39,645 nt of DNA from Halobacteriovorax sp. (lineage in GTDB: Bacteria > Bdellovibrionota > Bacteriovoracia > Bacteriovoracales > Bacteriovoracaceae). The position numbers and the translations under genes were made by a program. The notes under the pieces were generated by a model. That model was not told the DNA's origin and ran no database searches. It worked only from the letters and a program-made list of their open reading frames with translations. The DNA lies in NCBI GenBank assembly GCA_002716825.1, contig PBCC01000042.1, forward strand, positions 1 to 39,645, in the 5' to 3' direction. This document shows positions 15,151-24,192 of the stretch, piece after piece. Each line of letters starts with the position of its first letter. Positions within the stretch are counted from its first letter, which is position 1.

Positions 15151-16776
15151 TTACATATTCAGGTTAACCCCAGCTGGCTTCACAATCGAAAGCAATGACT
15201 GGAACGCTTGAGTAACTTGTAGAGCCATCTTATGACCGGCCTTAGACTCAACCTTCTTAATCTCACCATAGTTGTCATAAGACACGTTGATCTTACCGAC
15301 GTTATCCATTTGGATCTCAACAGGCTTTCCAAGAGCATTGTACTTAAAGCTTAGTGTGCGCTTCTCGTTTGTCTTCTTGTTGTTGTCTAGCATCTTTGTA
15401 ATACGACCTTGACGATCATAGAGAAGAAGAACCGACATCCCGTGATCATTGACCGCTTTTGAGAGGTTACCGTTCTTGTCATACTCAAAGTTCGTCCAAC
15501 CCTTATTAGAGTTCACTTTTGTGATTTTGTTAAATTGCGGATGATACTCAAGCTTAACAAACTCACCATTGTTTGATGCCTTATTCTTTAGAAGACCATT
15601 TTCATGATAATCAAAAGTCGTTACGCGATCACCACGAATAATTTTCGAAGGCAAAGAACAACACTCTGTATAGAACGTTTCAGTCTTAAGACCATTAATC
15701 TCAGTTAGAATTCTATACGTGTAATCAGACCCATCTGGGCGAGACTTAATCTCATACTCATAGCGATTAGCTACTTCTTTACCAGATACACCTTTTTTCT
15801 TAACAATCGTCCAATAGTGATACTCAGGGTTTTTCGGATTAGACCCATAGTCATACTTTGTTACTTCACCATTACGACTTGTGATCTCTTCAACGAATTG
15901 AGTCTTAGCTGTGTACTTAATCTGCATCTTTGAATCATCAGCGTAAGCAATTGATGAAAGATTGTGATTCGTATCATAGCCATAAGTAAACTTGTTGCCG
16001 CCAACGTCAGTACTTTCAATTAGGTCATCGCCTTTATACTTATAAAATGTTTTCTTATCTCCTGCTGACCAAACGTGCTTAACTTTGCCGTCTGCATACC
16101 AGTCAAAGAATAGTTGCTTCGCCTGAGAGTCCTTAATAGACTTAAGAGTCTTACCTTCGTAGACGAAGTCTACAGAATAGCCATACTTATTCTTAATCTT
16201 TAAAAGCTTTCCGTCTGAATTAAAAACTTCTTCTTTTCCGTCGTTAAAGACTCTTTTGTAACCATCTTTCAGAACGTGAAGCTCTTGAATACCGCGAGTA
16301 TTTGAAAAGAGTTTTGAACCTGAAGCCAACTCGGCCTTGACATCAAACTTACGGCCATAAGCCTGGCGAAGCTCAGCATCGCTCTTAAGCTTTTCAATTA
16401 AAGACTCAGCTACTTGGGCGGTGATGGTTGTTTTCTTTCTCATCGCCTCTACAATTCTTTTTGCAGCAGCTGCAGGATCAACATTTTCTTTTGGTGTAAA
16501 TCGCGTGGTAGCACCTGAACCATTTTCATGAACCACAACTGATCCATCAGCGCCAACACTCAAATATGTCTCAAAGTCTGAGCCCCAACCAAAACCAAAC
16601 CAACCCTTCTCTGTTGATTTCGAGTTATAGGTTCTTGCGATCTCTAAATCCTGACCACCGCCTGGAACGATAATATCAGTATAGGAGATATAGAAATTTC
16701 CGTTCTTAAGGTTCACACCAGACCAAGCTAGTGCAGGTAGAAGTAGTAGAACCAAAAACGCTTTAAACAGTTTCAT
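15151..16776 (-). CDS. exported YD-repeat (Rhs-like) protein without toxin domain
   Basis: A 541-residue protein with signal peptide MKLFKAFLVLLLLPALAWS, then an Rhs N-terminal module (NLKNGNFYISYTDI, LEIARTYNSKS, GWFGFGWGSDFETYL) and many YD-type repeats (for example GDDLIESTDVGGNKFTYGYD, YDKNGNLSKAV, YDRQGRITKML, YNALGKPVEI). YD repeats build a beta-shell cocoon. In Rhs and Tc toxins it holds a C-terminal toxin, but here the chain ends at GVNLNM with no PxxxxDPxG junction or toxin domain. The ATG at 16776 is chosen because it begins the signal peptide and has AGAGGG nine bases upstream. The gene lies 94 bases after the Tad platform gene on the same strand and may be the last gene of the pilus operon. 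A role as an adhesin or surface shell is inference. Confidence 0.85.
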   Translation of the reverse strand: MKLFKAFLVLLLLPALAWSGVNLKNGNFYISYTDIIVPGGGQDLEIARTYNSKSTEKGWFGFGWGSDFETYLSVGADGSVVVHENGSGATTRFTPKENVDPAAAAKRIVEAMRKKTTITAQVAESLIEKLKSDAELRQAYGRKFDVKAELASGSKLFSNTRGIQELHVLKDGYKRVFNDGKEEVFNSDGKLLKIKNKYGYSVDFVYEGKTLKSIKDSQAKQLFFDWYADGKVKHVWSAGDKKTFYKYKGDDLIESTDVGGNKFTYGYDTNHNLSSIAYADDSKMQIKYTAKTQFVEEITSRNGEVTKYDYGSNPKNPEYHYWTIVKKKGVSGKEVANRYEYEIKSRPDGSDYTYRILTEINGLKTETFYTECCSLPSKIIRGDRVTTFDYHENGLLKNKASNNGEFVKLEYHPQFNKITKVNSNKGWTNFEYDKNGNLSKAVNDHGMSVLLLYDRQGRITKMLDNNKKTNEKRTLSFKYNALGKPVEIQMDNVGKINVSYDNYGEIKKVESKAGHKMALQVTQAFQSLLSIVKPAGVNLNM

Positions 16777-16870
16777 CGAAACACCCTCTTTATTCATCTT
16801 TCAGGAAAAGGTTTCTCTCTCATAGCCATATCGTCACAAACGACCCATGGCCTTAGCTAAATTAAATCGA

Positions 16871-17761
16871 TTATATCTTAATTTTAACAATCTTCAGAAT
16901 GACAAAGCCCCCGGCAAGATCGAACAAAAGGGCCAAAAACAGCGCTACCCAGCCCAAAGGGTGCGTAAACATTGGCTTCATCATTTCAGGATCACTGAGT
17001 GTAAAGATCAGGCATATGGCCCAAGGCATGGCAAATATTGTTGCTCCTTGGAACATACCTTGAGCAATGTAAGTGTCTATTTTTTGTTTGAGGCGAACTC
17101 GTTCACGAATAACATCGACAATAGTGTCAAAAACTTCGGCAAGATTACCACCGGTTTCGCGCAAAATATTGACACTTGCAACGAACATTTCGTTATCTTC
17201 TGTAGGAATACGCTTCACTAGCCCTTCAAAACACTCTTCTAGTGGTACACCAATTTTATTTTGCTGGAGAATCATATTGAATTCTTGGCTAACAGGTGTG
17301 GGCATCTCATCGACCACCAGTCCGATGGACTGGGGAAGGGACAAACCGGCCCGAATACCGTTAGCCAGCAATTGCATTGCATCGACCATCTGGCCTTCGT
17401 ACTGCTTGATGCGTTTTTCAATCATGAAATCAATAAATGGCTTAGGAAGTTTGAAACCGAGAAAGATGACCACTGCACCAAGAATGAGCCCTGGTATCCA
17501 TGCACCTAAAAATCCCAACAAGGAAATAATGAATAAGCCTGGAACAAATGAGCAGCAAAGAAGTAGATAAGTAATTTTTTGTGGTTCAACCTCAATGAAG
17601 AGAAGTTCTAATTTCTCTAAAATATAAGTTCTTGTTCCAATCGTTTGCTTTTCAATCCAATCAAAAATATTAACGCTGTACTTGAAAGCTACCAGGAAAA
17701 TAAGTAATCCCGAAACAATCATGATGCCATTAGGACCAAGCAATCTAACAAAAATATCCAT
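16871..17761 (-). CDS. Tad pilus inner-membrane platform protein (TadB/TadC type)
   Basis: A 296-residue protein with a type II secretion F domain. It has an N-terminal membrane segment, two central segments (about residues 55-105), the cytoplasmic F domain (GQMVDAMQLLANGIRAGLSLPQSI and ILRETGGNLAEVFDTIVDVIRERVRLKQKI), and C-terminal membrane helices. It anchors the pilus ATPase and extracts pilins from the membrane. Most Tad systems have two such proteins, TadB and TadC; only one is in this cluster, so the other may be elsewhere or replaced by a homodimer. Its ATG has AGGAG ten bases upstream and follows the ATPase gene by 13 bases. Confidence 0.88.
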   Translation of the reverse strand: MDIFVRLLGPNGIMIVSGLLIFLVAFKYSVNIFDWIEKQTIGTRTYILEKLELLFIEVEPQKITYLLLCCSFVPGLFIISLLGFLGAWIPGLILGAVVIFLGFKLPKPFIDFMIEKRIKQYEGQMVDAMQLLANGIRAGLSLPQSIGLVVDEMPTPVSQEFNMILQQNKIGVPLEECFEGLVKRIPTEDNEMFVASVNILRETGGNLAEVFDTIVDVIRERVRLKQKIDTYIAQGMFQGATIFAMPWAICLIFTLSDPEMMKPMFTHPLGWVALFLALLFDLAGGFVILKIVKIKI

Positions 17762-17774
17762 TACTTGTTATCTC

Positions 17775-19958
17775 CTACTTAGCGCCTACAGGTTTTTTTG
17801 TAGAACTAGCTTGGGGCTTAGCTGGAGCCGGTGCTGCTTTAGGTGCTGGCGGAGCTGCATTACTAAATAGACCTCTTGGAACATTATACCCTTTACGCTC
17901 GAGTACCTCGATGAACTTTGGTATAAACCCAGAAGCCTGAAACTCACCAACAATTTTACCGTTTTTATCAATGTCTTTTTGAACGAACGTGAAGATATCT
18001 TGCAAGGTAACAACATCGCCTTGCATTCCACCGATTTCAGTTATGTAGGTTACACGCCTAGATCCGTCATCAAGTCGTGATTGTTGAATAATCATATGAA
18101 CGGCGTTGGCAATCATTTCCCTAATGGCACGAGGGCTTAAACCTGCACCGGCATACTGAACTAAGGTTTCAATACGTCCAATACATTCTCTTGGATTATT
18201 TGAGTGAACCGTTGTTAGCGAGCCATCGTGTCCTGTCCCCATGGCCTGAAGCATATCTAGTGTTTCACCACCACGACACTCCCCAACGACAATTCTATCA
18301 GGTCTCATACGAAGCGTTTGCTTTACAAGGCAGCGAATATCGATGGCACCATCACCTTCGAGCGAAGGTGGCCTCGTCTCTAGCCTGACAACGTGGTCTT
18401 GTGGAAAATCCAGTTCCGCAGCATCTTCACAAGTGATAATTCTTTCATTGGCCTGAATGAAGCCGCCTAAGATATTAATCAAAGTTGTTTTACCTGAGCC
18501 GGTACCACCCGATACGATGATATTTTTATGAGCCTCTACAGCGATTCTCAAAAAATCGGCCATATTTTGTGTGACAGAACCAAAGGTCACAAGGTCTTTA
18601 TAGGTGAGTCTATTTTCTGGAAATTTACGAATGGTGATCGTACAGCCATCAATTGAGCACGGCGGAATAATAGCGTGCACTCTTGAGCCATCGCCTAGTC
18701 TAGCATCAACATAAGGAGTCTTTTCGTCAATTCTTCTTCCTATAGGAGCAACAATACGTTCGATAACATTGAGAACTTGTCGATCGTTAGTGAAAGTAAT
18801 TTCCGACTTACGAATCTTGCCACCTTTTTCATAGAAGATTTTAGACGGACCAACCACCATAATTTCAGAGACTGATGTATCTGCCAAGAGATCCTCTAGA
18901 GGACCAAGACCAAGGGCTTCATCAAGAATTTCTTTAACAATCTGATTCATATCTTCACGATTATTAAGAATTCCCTTGGTATCCTCTTTGCCAAGAATGT
19001 CGACTACAGCTTTTTTAGTTTGCTCTCTTAAAATGATCTTTGCTTTAGGATCATTATCATCACTTTTCTTGAGATCCATCTCTTCAACTAGGGCTTTATG
19101 GATTCTCGATTTAAGCATGACCCAAGGCTTAGCATCACTTTCTTTACCACCACTTGAAGCGCCAGAGCCCGTTGGCTTGGCAACAGGAGCAGGTCGATTC
19201 AATGAAGCAAGCGTCTTTAGAACACTTTTTTGAACAACTTTTCTAACAACGTCGACAACACCTTTAGTGAAAGGGCTGCTTTTAGCTACAAGGACGGCAG
19301 GCATCTTACGATTGAGCGCCATAACACAGGTTTGTTCATCTTTAGGAATGGGTGCAAAAACAGGTTTACCCATGGTCTTAGACACAACCTCAGGGGTAAC
19401 AGGATGACCTTTAACATACTGATTAAGAATAATTTGCAACATATCCTTGGGATACATCATAGTGACGAGGTCATTAAATAAACGTTTTGTCTGATTGAGA
19501 GCTAGAATATCTGGAGTGACAACCAGGAAAACCATTGTTGTGTACTCTAAGGCTTTTTGTGCCAATGGAGTCACTTCACTGCCTAGATCAATAATGGTTA
19601 ACGGAAAAATATTTGTAATAGACTTTAGCGTTTTCCCCAAGCCCTCGATATTGATATTCTCAGAGGCGCTAGGGTCGTTAGGCATACCAATATAACTCAC
19701 GCCACTTGGATGTGCCGTAACAAAGGTTGCAATACTTCTTGGATCAATAGCGCCGTTAAATTCGGATAAGTCCTTAACAGTCTTTTTACCGCTAATGCCT
19801 GTAATTAAATTTAGATCTCCACTAGCACGTTGATCAAAATCAAGGAGACAGACCTTTGACTTTGTTTCACTGGTCCATGCAAACGCAAGATTAGCTGCGA
19901 CTTGGCTTTTGCCTTGTCCGCCCTTTCCACCCATAATTGCAATAATATGACCTGACAC
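17775..19958 (-). CDS. fused TadZ (CpaE)-TadA (CpaF) pilus ATPase
   Basis: A 727-residue protein joining two Tad components usually encoded separately. Residues 1-250 are a MinD/ParA-like domain with the deviant Walker A GGKGGQGKSQ (10-19) and LLDFDQRASGDLN, as in TadZ/CpaE, which places the pilus machine in the cell. Residues about 251-280 are a Pro/Gly/Ser linker. Residues 281-690 are a full secretion ATPase with Walker A GGTGSGKTT (484-492), the Asp box CEDAAELDF, Walker B RIVVGECRGGE and the His box GHDGSLTTVHSN. An Ala/Pro-rich tail ends the chain. No stop or frameshift signs are seen at the junction. Start is GTG at 19958, two bases after the secretin stop, with AGGAG upstream. A fused form would bind localisation and motor in one chain at a 1:1 ratio. 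Confidence 0.92.
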   Translation of the reverse strand: MSGHIIAIMGGKGGQGKSQVAANLAFAWTSETKSKVCLLDFDQRASGDLNLITGISGKKTVKDLSEFNGAIDPRSIATFVTAHPSGVSYIGMPNDPSASENINIEGLGKTLKSITNIFPLTIIDLGSEVTPLAQKALEYTTMVFLVVTPDILALNQTKRLFNDLVTMMYPKDMLQIILNQYVKGHPVTPEVVSKTMGKPVFAPIPKDEQTCVMALNRKMPAVLVAKSSPFTKGVVDVVRKVVQKSVLKTLASLNRPAPVAKPTGSGASSGGKESDAKPWVMLKSRIHKALVEEMDLKKSDDNDPKAKIILREQTKKAVVDILGKEDTKGILNNREDMNQIVKEILDEALGLGPLEDLLADTSVSEIMVVGPSKIFYEKGGKIRKSEITFTNDRQVLNVIERIVAPIGRRIDEKTPYVDARLGDGSRVHAIIPPCSIDGCTITIRKFPENRLTYKDLVTFGSVTQNMADFLRIAVEAHKNIIVSGGTGSGKTTLINILGGFIQANERIITCEDAAELDFPQDHVVRLETRPPSLEGDGAIDIRCLVKQTLRMRPDRIVVGECRGGETLDMLQAMGTGHDGSLTTVHSNNPRECIGRIETLVQYAGAGLSPRAIREMIANAVHMIIQQSRLDDGSRRVTYITEIGGMQGDVVTLQDIFTFVQKDIDKNGKIVGEFQASGFIPKFIEVLERKGYNVPRGLFSNAAPPAPKAAPAPAKPQASSTKKPVGAK

Positions 19959-19960
19959 TG

Positions 19961-21460
19961 TTAGCGACTCCTGCGACGAAACTTGCGCTGAATTTCTTCT
20001 GAACCGTCAGTAATATTGTCCAAAATCTCTGGTGTAATAAACATAGCGAATTGGCTTTTATTGGTTGAGTAATCTTTTGAACGATTAAAGGAAAACAGAG
20101 GAATGCCACCACCTTGAACTTCAGTGGTCGATGGCTTGTCATACTCAGTACTCGAGTTGTTGACGACGATACCACCAATAACCGCACTCTCTTTGGACTT
20201 AACAACGACTCTGGTTGAAAGTTGATTGGTTTGCTTTGAGCTGGTGTTACCTGCAACTGTACTACTCACTCCGAGACTAATTCCAAGATGAACTTTTTCT
20301 TCAGGAAAAGTTTCGGCTTTAATCTTGAGCTGAAAGCCAACAGTATTTTCCTGAGGCCGTGCAAATTCGCCTGAACCAACGCTAAAGGTTTCGGTGTTTG
20401 TTTTATTGAGTTCTGAATCTGCCGTATCTTTGTCCTTCACAATAATGACACCTGATTGGACGACACGTGCATAACCTGCACTTTTAGCACTCTGCAGTTT
20501 AGGAAATAAATTTGAAATAGTTGCCTGAAGTGTTCCTTGTGAGCCGGTAGAAACACCACCGCCTGAGACTTTGCCAATATTAATTTCGCCACCAGTACCA
20601 GTTCTTAAGGGCTGCCACTCAAAGCCAAATATCTTCTTATAGTTTTTAGTCAGCTCGACAAACTGAGCGGTAATTTTAATCATTTTTGGAACTTCTGGTG
20701 GCTGAGACTTAGGATTAATTTGAATCAAAGTTTCAATAATCCCTTTGAAGTTATTTTGCTGAACCGAGTCCGTTCTTCTTGCCAAGCTCTCAATGCGATC
20801 AGGTAGATAAATCTTGGCGATTTGAAGTGCTCGCTTAGCTTCATCTTCAGAGGCAACGATACCCTCTAAAATAAACGAGCCATTGACTACCCTTACATTC
20901 ACATCACGCATGCCGCTTTTTTGAATTTCTTCTTGCATTTTCCGAGCGATAATCAACTGTGTTTGTGGCGATAACTCGACCAGCATCAAGACTTCTCTAA
21001 ACTTATCTGTTTCTAGAATCGTAACAACTCGCCCGATATCACCAGGGACAACGATCTGTCCGCCGATAAAAACTTGGTCATTAATGAGTCCAATCTCTAA
21101 TCCTTCAACATCTCCGACAAACTCACGAAGCTCTTGAAGTATCTTTGATTTTCCTGTTTCAGTTACATTAACTAGGTAACGTTTTTTAATATCGCCGGTT
21201 GCCTGATCTCGGACGATGATGTCCGTTTTGCCTGCTTTTAAGCCGATCAACACAAGTTCGCGTTTCGCAGGAACAAGTGTGTATCTTAAAATTTGATCGG
21301 AGCTCACCTGGATATTTCCGGGAATAAAATCCATCTGCAAAATCTTACTGATGCCAATCACAACTTCTACTTCTTCTTCATTGCCTTTATCACTAGCCTG
21401 CCCAAACGCAATCTGCGAAATAAAAAGGAAAGAGAGTAGAGTTAAGAGAAACTTGTTCAT
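19961..21460 (-). CDS. cpaC: Tad/Flp pilus secretin (CpaC/RcpA)
   Basis: A 499-residue outer-membrane channel for the Flp pilus. A signal peptide (MNKFLLTLLSFLFISQIAFG) precedes the pilus-specific N domain, a central BON-like fold (QEEIQKSGMRDVNVRVVNGS, with SEDEAKRALQIA) and the C-terminal secretin domain (KIKAETFPEEKVHLGISLGVS, ending GGIPLFSFNRSKDYSTNKSQ). The last segment matches the conserved V-P-xLG-x-LF secretin motif with changes. Its ATG overlaps the cpaB stop (ATGA). No lipobox is present, so a pilotin would be supplied from elsewhere, if one is needed. Confidence 0.9.
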   Translation of the reverse strand: MNKFLLTLLSFLFISQIAFGQASDKGNEEEVEVVIGISKILQMDFIPGNIQVSSDQILRYTLVPAKRELVLIGLKAGKTDIIVRDQATGDIKKRYLVNVTETGKSKILQELREFVGDVEGLEIGLINDQVFIGGQIVVPGDIGRVVTILETDKFREVLMLVELSPQTQLIIARKMQEEIQKSGMRDVNVRVVNGSFILEGIVASEDEAKRALQIAKIYLPDRIESLARRTDSVQQNNFKGIIETLIQINPKSQPPEVPKMIKITAQFVELTKNYKKIFGFEWQPLRTGTGGEINIGKVSGGGVSTGSQGTLQATISNLFPKLQSAKSAGYARVVQSGVIIVKDKDTADSELNKTNTETFSVGSGEFARPQENTVGFQLKIKAETFPEEKVHLGISLGVSSTVAGNTSSKQTNQLSTRVVVKSKESAVIGGIVVNNSSTEYDKPSTTEVQGGGIPLFSFNRSKDYSTNKSQFAMFITPEILDNITDGSEEIQRKFRRRSR

Positions 21461-22269
21461 TGACCTGCCTGTTTGTTTTGATCAGAGAAATAAGTTCTCG
21501 CCTCAGCAGCATCTTCACCGAGGATGTCAAAAAGTCTTGTCGGTTTAATATTGATAATTTCGTTATCATTATTATTTCGAAGTGAGATTGTTGGTCTACG
21601 ACCGCTATAGCTCAAGACGTGAGTGAGTTTTTGAACTTGGTAGGGATCGAGCTCCAATGTAATAGTATTGTACTGACTATATGTTGAGAGCTTCATTGCC
21701 TTGATCTCTCTTGGCGTTTTAATACCAATAATCGGAATATTATTAGTAATGCTCATACCAGTTGAGAGAACATAGACGTTTTGCAAAATAGTCATAATTT
21801 TTTGAAGATCTTTTCGACCTGCTGAGAAATCAATCGCGGCGACAATATCAACGCGATCACCTGGCTTAATCAAGCGACTCACGGCCGACTCATCGGTGAT
21901 CGTCATGGCAAAGGCACGCTTACCAGCACTCACCTGACGAGAAAGACCTGTTCCAGTCCCCGGATAAGTCACTCTAGGCTTTGAAATTTGTTCGCCTTTT
22001 AAGATCGGAACTGTGGCAACTGTATTTTCTAGCTCATCAATTTTTCGAAAGGCACCTGGCTGAACGAAGCTTGAAGGTACACTTTGAATAGTTACCTTAG
22101 AGTCATCAATTAATTCTAGTTCTTGGATATCGACCTTTGCGACAACAACAGAAGTATTTGTTCCATAGCGTTGATTGATCACTGACTTTTCATCTTCAAT
22201 ATAGGTGTAGACCATAAACATTGAAAATAAAGAAATGATTAGAGCTAGTGTAAATGCGCGAGTGTTCAT
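21457..22269 (-). CDS. cpaB: Flp pilus assembly protein CpaB/RcpC
   Basis: A 270-residue periplasmic assembly protein with one N-terminal membrane segment (residues 6-24), an SAF domain (SVVVAKVDIQELELIDDSKV, then ILKGEQISKPR) and the CpaB/RcpC domain (SAGKRAFAMTITDESAVSRL, IKPGDRVDIVA). It links the pilus to the secretin and cell wall in other Tad systems. AAGG eight bases before the ATG is a modest ribosome site. A 97-base spacer separates it from the upstream TadE-like gene, the only real gap within the operon, and an intercistronic stem-loop fills it. Confidence 0.9.
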   Translation of the reverse strand: MNTRAFTLALIISLFSMFMVYTYIEDEKSVINQRYGTNTSVVVAKVDIQELELIDDSKVTIQSVPSSFVQPGAFRKIDELENTVATVPILKGEQISKPRVTYPGTGTGLSRQVSAGKRAFAMTITDESAVSRLIKPGDRVDIVAAIDFSAGRKDLQKIMTILQNVYVLSTGMSITNNIPIIGIKTPREIKAMKLSTYSQYNTITLELDPYQVQKLTHVLSYSGRRPTISLRNNNDNEIINIKPTRLFDILGEDAAEARTYFSDQNKQAGQ

Positions 22270-22282
22270 GCAACTGCCTTAA

Positions 22283-22371
22283 AATAAGTCTTCTACTTAC
22301 TCTAAATTTTAGCAAAAATAGTAACTTATAAGACTGACCGGCAAGAACATCCAGACAGAAGTAGACTTATT
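22283..22371 (-). repeat. intercistronic inverted repeat ahead of cpaB
   Basis: AATAAGTCTTCTACTT near 22283-22298 and AAGTAGACTTATT at 22359-22371 are complementary apart from one or two extra bases, closing a loop of about 60 bases. The distal arm overlaps the stop of the TadE-like gene. It may mark an mRNA processing or stability boundary between the pilin-like and the machinery parts of the operon. Confidence 0.4.
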
Positions 22372-22879
22372 CGGTTCGTGCGCATTGACGACTAACAGAC
22401 TCTGGCCAGTTTAGGACATAGGGATTGGCCGATGCCGCCTCAGCCTTAGACCAGGTTCCAGTGCAGACACCAAAAGAGCTATAAATTCGTATAAATTGAG
22501 TCTTTCGATCAACTGGATTTGCCTCACGACATTCCTCTTCAATTTCATTGCCAAGAAAACCATAGACTTTCACGCAGGCACCTACCGGACTACCTCCCGA
22601 TTCCGCAATTGTATCTAGACTCCAACTAAAAGCATCAAGTGATACATGATTAACTCCGTTATTCTTAAAGTCTTCTAGAAATTTAGCGTTTGGAACCATC
22701 GTATCGTGAGAGACTGAATAGAAATAATATCCTCTGACTACTTTGAGCTGATTAATACCTAAGTTAATCGCATCTCCATAATCAAAAAGTGATTTTATTA
22801 AGAATAAAAAAATTGGCAAAAAGATGATTAGCTCAAAGATTGCTTGTCCCTTTTCATTTTTATTTTTTTTAACAGCCAT
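22367..22879 (-). CDS. TadE-like prepilin (third minor pilin-like protein)
   Basis: A 170-residue protein with a short basic leader, a prepilin-like junction KGQAIFEL near residue 10 and a following hydrophobic helix (IIFLPIFLFLIKSLF). The globular part holds three Cys residues (GACVKV, IEEECRE, FGVCTG) and ends SRQCARTE, so disulfides are likely. The ATG at 22879 is chosen because it starts just before the leader and has GGTGG upstream; the longer in-frame reading lies inside the preceding gene. It overlaps that gene by 11 bases. TadE/TadF-type minor pilins initiate or tune pilus growth. Confidence 0.8.
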   Translation of the reverse strand: MAVKKNKNEKGQAIFELIIFLPIFLFLIKSLFDYGDAINLGINQLKVVRGYYFYSVSHDTMVPNAKFLEDFKNNGVNHVSLDAFSWSLDTIAESGGSPVGACVKVYGFLGNEIEEECREANPVDRKTQFIRIYSSFGVCTGTWSKAEAASANPYVLNWPESVSRQCARTE

Positions 22880-23390
22880 TGTCCACCAATGTGAAAGCTT
22901 TGCCACAGGAACCGGAATCATCGGCAAGTGCGGCCTTACAAGTTCGAGCAGAACATTCCTTACGATCAGGCTCACGGCCAATAAATGATTCCGACTTCAT
23001 ATGCAAAGTTTCAGAGCCTCCAAAGAGTCCGACGCTTGAAAAAGTCGTTTCCCAATCAAAGGTCACCCCTCGCAAAATTCCTTTGCCTTGAGGATCATTT
23101 TTTATAAGTAGTGTGGATGAATCAATATTAAGCTGCTTATTGTAGAGACCTACTTTCGTATTACTAAACTCCGGTTCAACCACACTGGTAAAACTGCTTC
23201 CAGCGCCACCGGAGTCTTCAAAAGTTAAATAGGCCCTGCTCGCCATATAAGTCGAGTAGTGAACGAGGTATCCCGTAGTATAATTCAGTGCAACTTTTAA
23301 TGTGTAGATAATTAAGAAGAATGCAAATCCAAAGCTGAATATAAACTCAATCGTTGATTGACCTGACTCATTTCTCAAGTGTTTTTTCAT
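22869..23390 (-). CDS. TadE-like pseudopilin
   Basis: A 173-residue minor pilin-like protein. A short basic leader ends with the prepilin-peptidase junction ESGQSTIEF near residue 10, where the conserved Glu sits five residues after Gly. A hydrophobic helix of about 20 residues follows (FSFGFAFFLIIYTLKVALNY), then a TadE-type segment (YMASRAYLTF). The globular C-terminus has four Cys residues in the last 35 positions (KECSARTCKAALADDSGSC, NGC). Its ATG overlaps the upstream gene by four bases. Confidence 0.85.
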   Translation of the reverse strand: MKKHLRNESGQSTIEFIFSFGFAFFLIIYTLKVALNYTTGYLVHYSTYMASRAYLTFEDSGGAGSSFTSVVEPEFSNTKVGLYNKQLNIDSSTLLIKNDPQGKGILRGVTFDWETTFSSVGLFGGSETLHMKSESFIGREPDRKECSARTCKAALADDSGSCGKAFTLVDNGC

Positions 23391-23698
23391 GGGTTAGTTC
23401 CCCCAAGATATGTATCTGTGGCACCGATAAATCGTGATCGACCACCTTTGGAATACGAGTCGTGTTGTTCAGGTGTAGTGATGTCTTTTAGGCCAACATC
23501 AGGTTCTACTCCTAAGTGTGTAAAACGATAGGAGAACTCCATGCGATGCTTTAATACTTTAAAAAATGAAGAGTCTTCACCTAGAAGATCAGCAAATAAT
23601 GGGCTACGAAGCACTATTGCCACAAGAAGCATCACGACAGCAAGTAGGAGCACGTACTCAATCGTTGATTGGCCCTTTTGCTGAAGATACTTTTTCAT
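23387..23698 (-). CDS. prepilin-like protein of the Tad operon
   Basis: A 103-residue protein starting MKKYLQQKGQSTIEYVLLLA, the same leader plus G|Q-x3-E junction as the Flp pilin, followed by a hydrophobic helix. The soluble part (about residues 30-103) is hydrophilic with no Cys and ends YLGGTNP. The ATG at 23698 overlaps the prepilin peptidase stop (ATGA); a longer in-frame start would read into the peptidase gene. It is larger than a Flp major pilin, so a minor pilin is more likely. Confidence 0.82.
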   Translation of the reverse strand: MKKYLQQKGQSTIEYVLLLAVVMLLVAIVLRSPLFADLLGEDSSFFKVLKHRMEFSYRFTHLGVEPDVGLKDITTPEQHDSYSKGGRSRFIGATDTYLGGTNP

Positions 23699-24192
23699 CG
23701 TAAACCTGCTTCTATTAAAAACCAAAGCCACGCAGCTAAAATTACCGGCGCATAAGTAAATTTACCACCTAGAAAGTTCTTAAGACTTCCAGCTCTGGCA
23801 AAAACAACGACTTTAAAACGCTCCCATTGTGATACGACTCGATAACTGAGAAGTACTCCCCCAACCATAATAGTTAGGGCGCATAGCTTAATCAGAAGTA
23901 GCTCATGCAAAGGTTCAGGGATGAGGAGAAAAAGAGAAAATAAATACTTTGAGTCCCCTGCTCCCATAATGTCTAACTTAAAGAGGGCAAAGCCGACAGC
24001 AAGGATCGCAATGGGAACAAACCACGTTCTAAACTCGTAGCCGTAGAGATCTTCAAAAATAAAAGGAAGAAAGAGATAGAGTGTAAAGTTGGTAACTGGC
24101 CAAATATTCGAGATTTTTTTGGTCTTAAAATCAAACCATGCGACGACAGAAACTTGAAAGGTGATAAAACTTGCAATTAAAGTTTCCATCAT
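23695..24192 (-). CDS. tadV: prepilin peptidase TadV/CpaA
   Basis: A 165-residue integral membrane aspartyl protease that removes the leaders of Flp-type prepilins. The catalytic pair is visible: Asp21 in AWFDFKTKKISN and Asp80 in the G-x-G-D signature (MGAGDSKYL). About five or six membrane segments are predicted. It lacks the N-methylation domain of type IV prepilin peptidases, as usual for TadV. The start at 24192 gives an ATGA overlap with the preceding small prepilin gene. It is the likely processing enzyme for all five pilin-like proteins encoded around it. Confidence 0.9.
   Translation of the reverse strand: MMETLIASFITFQVSVVAWFDFKTKKISNIWPVTNFTLYLFLPFIFEDLYGYEFRTWFVPIAILAVGFALFKLDIMGAGDSKYLFSLFLLIPEPLHELLLIKLCALTIMVGGVLLSYRVVSQWERFKVVVFARAGSLKNFLGGKFTYAPVILAAWLWFLIEAGLR

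Noticed and set aside
15151-16776. Polymorphic Rhs toxin
   Set aside because: No toxin domain, no cleavage junction and no immunity gene downstream.
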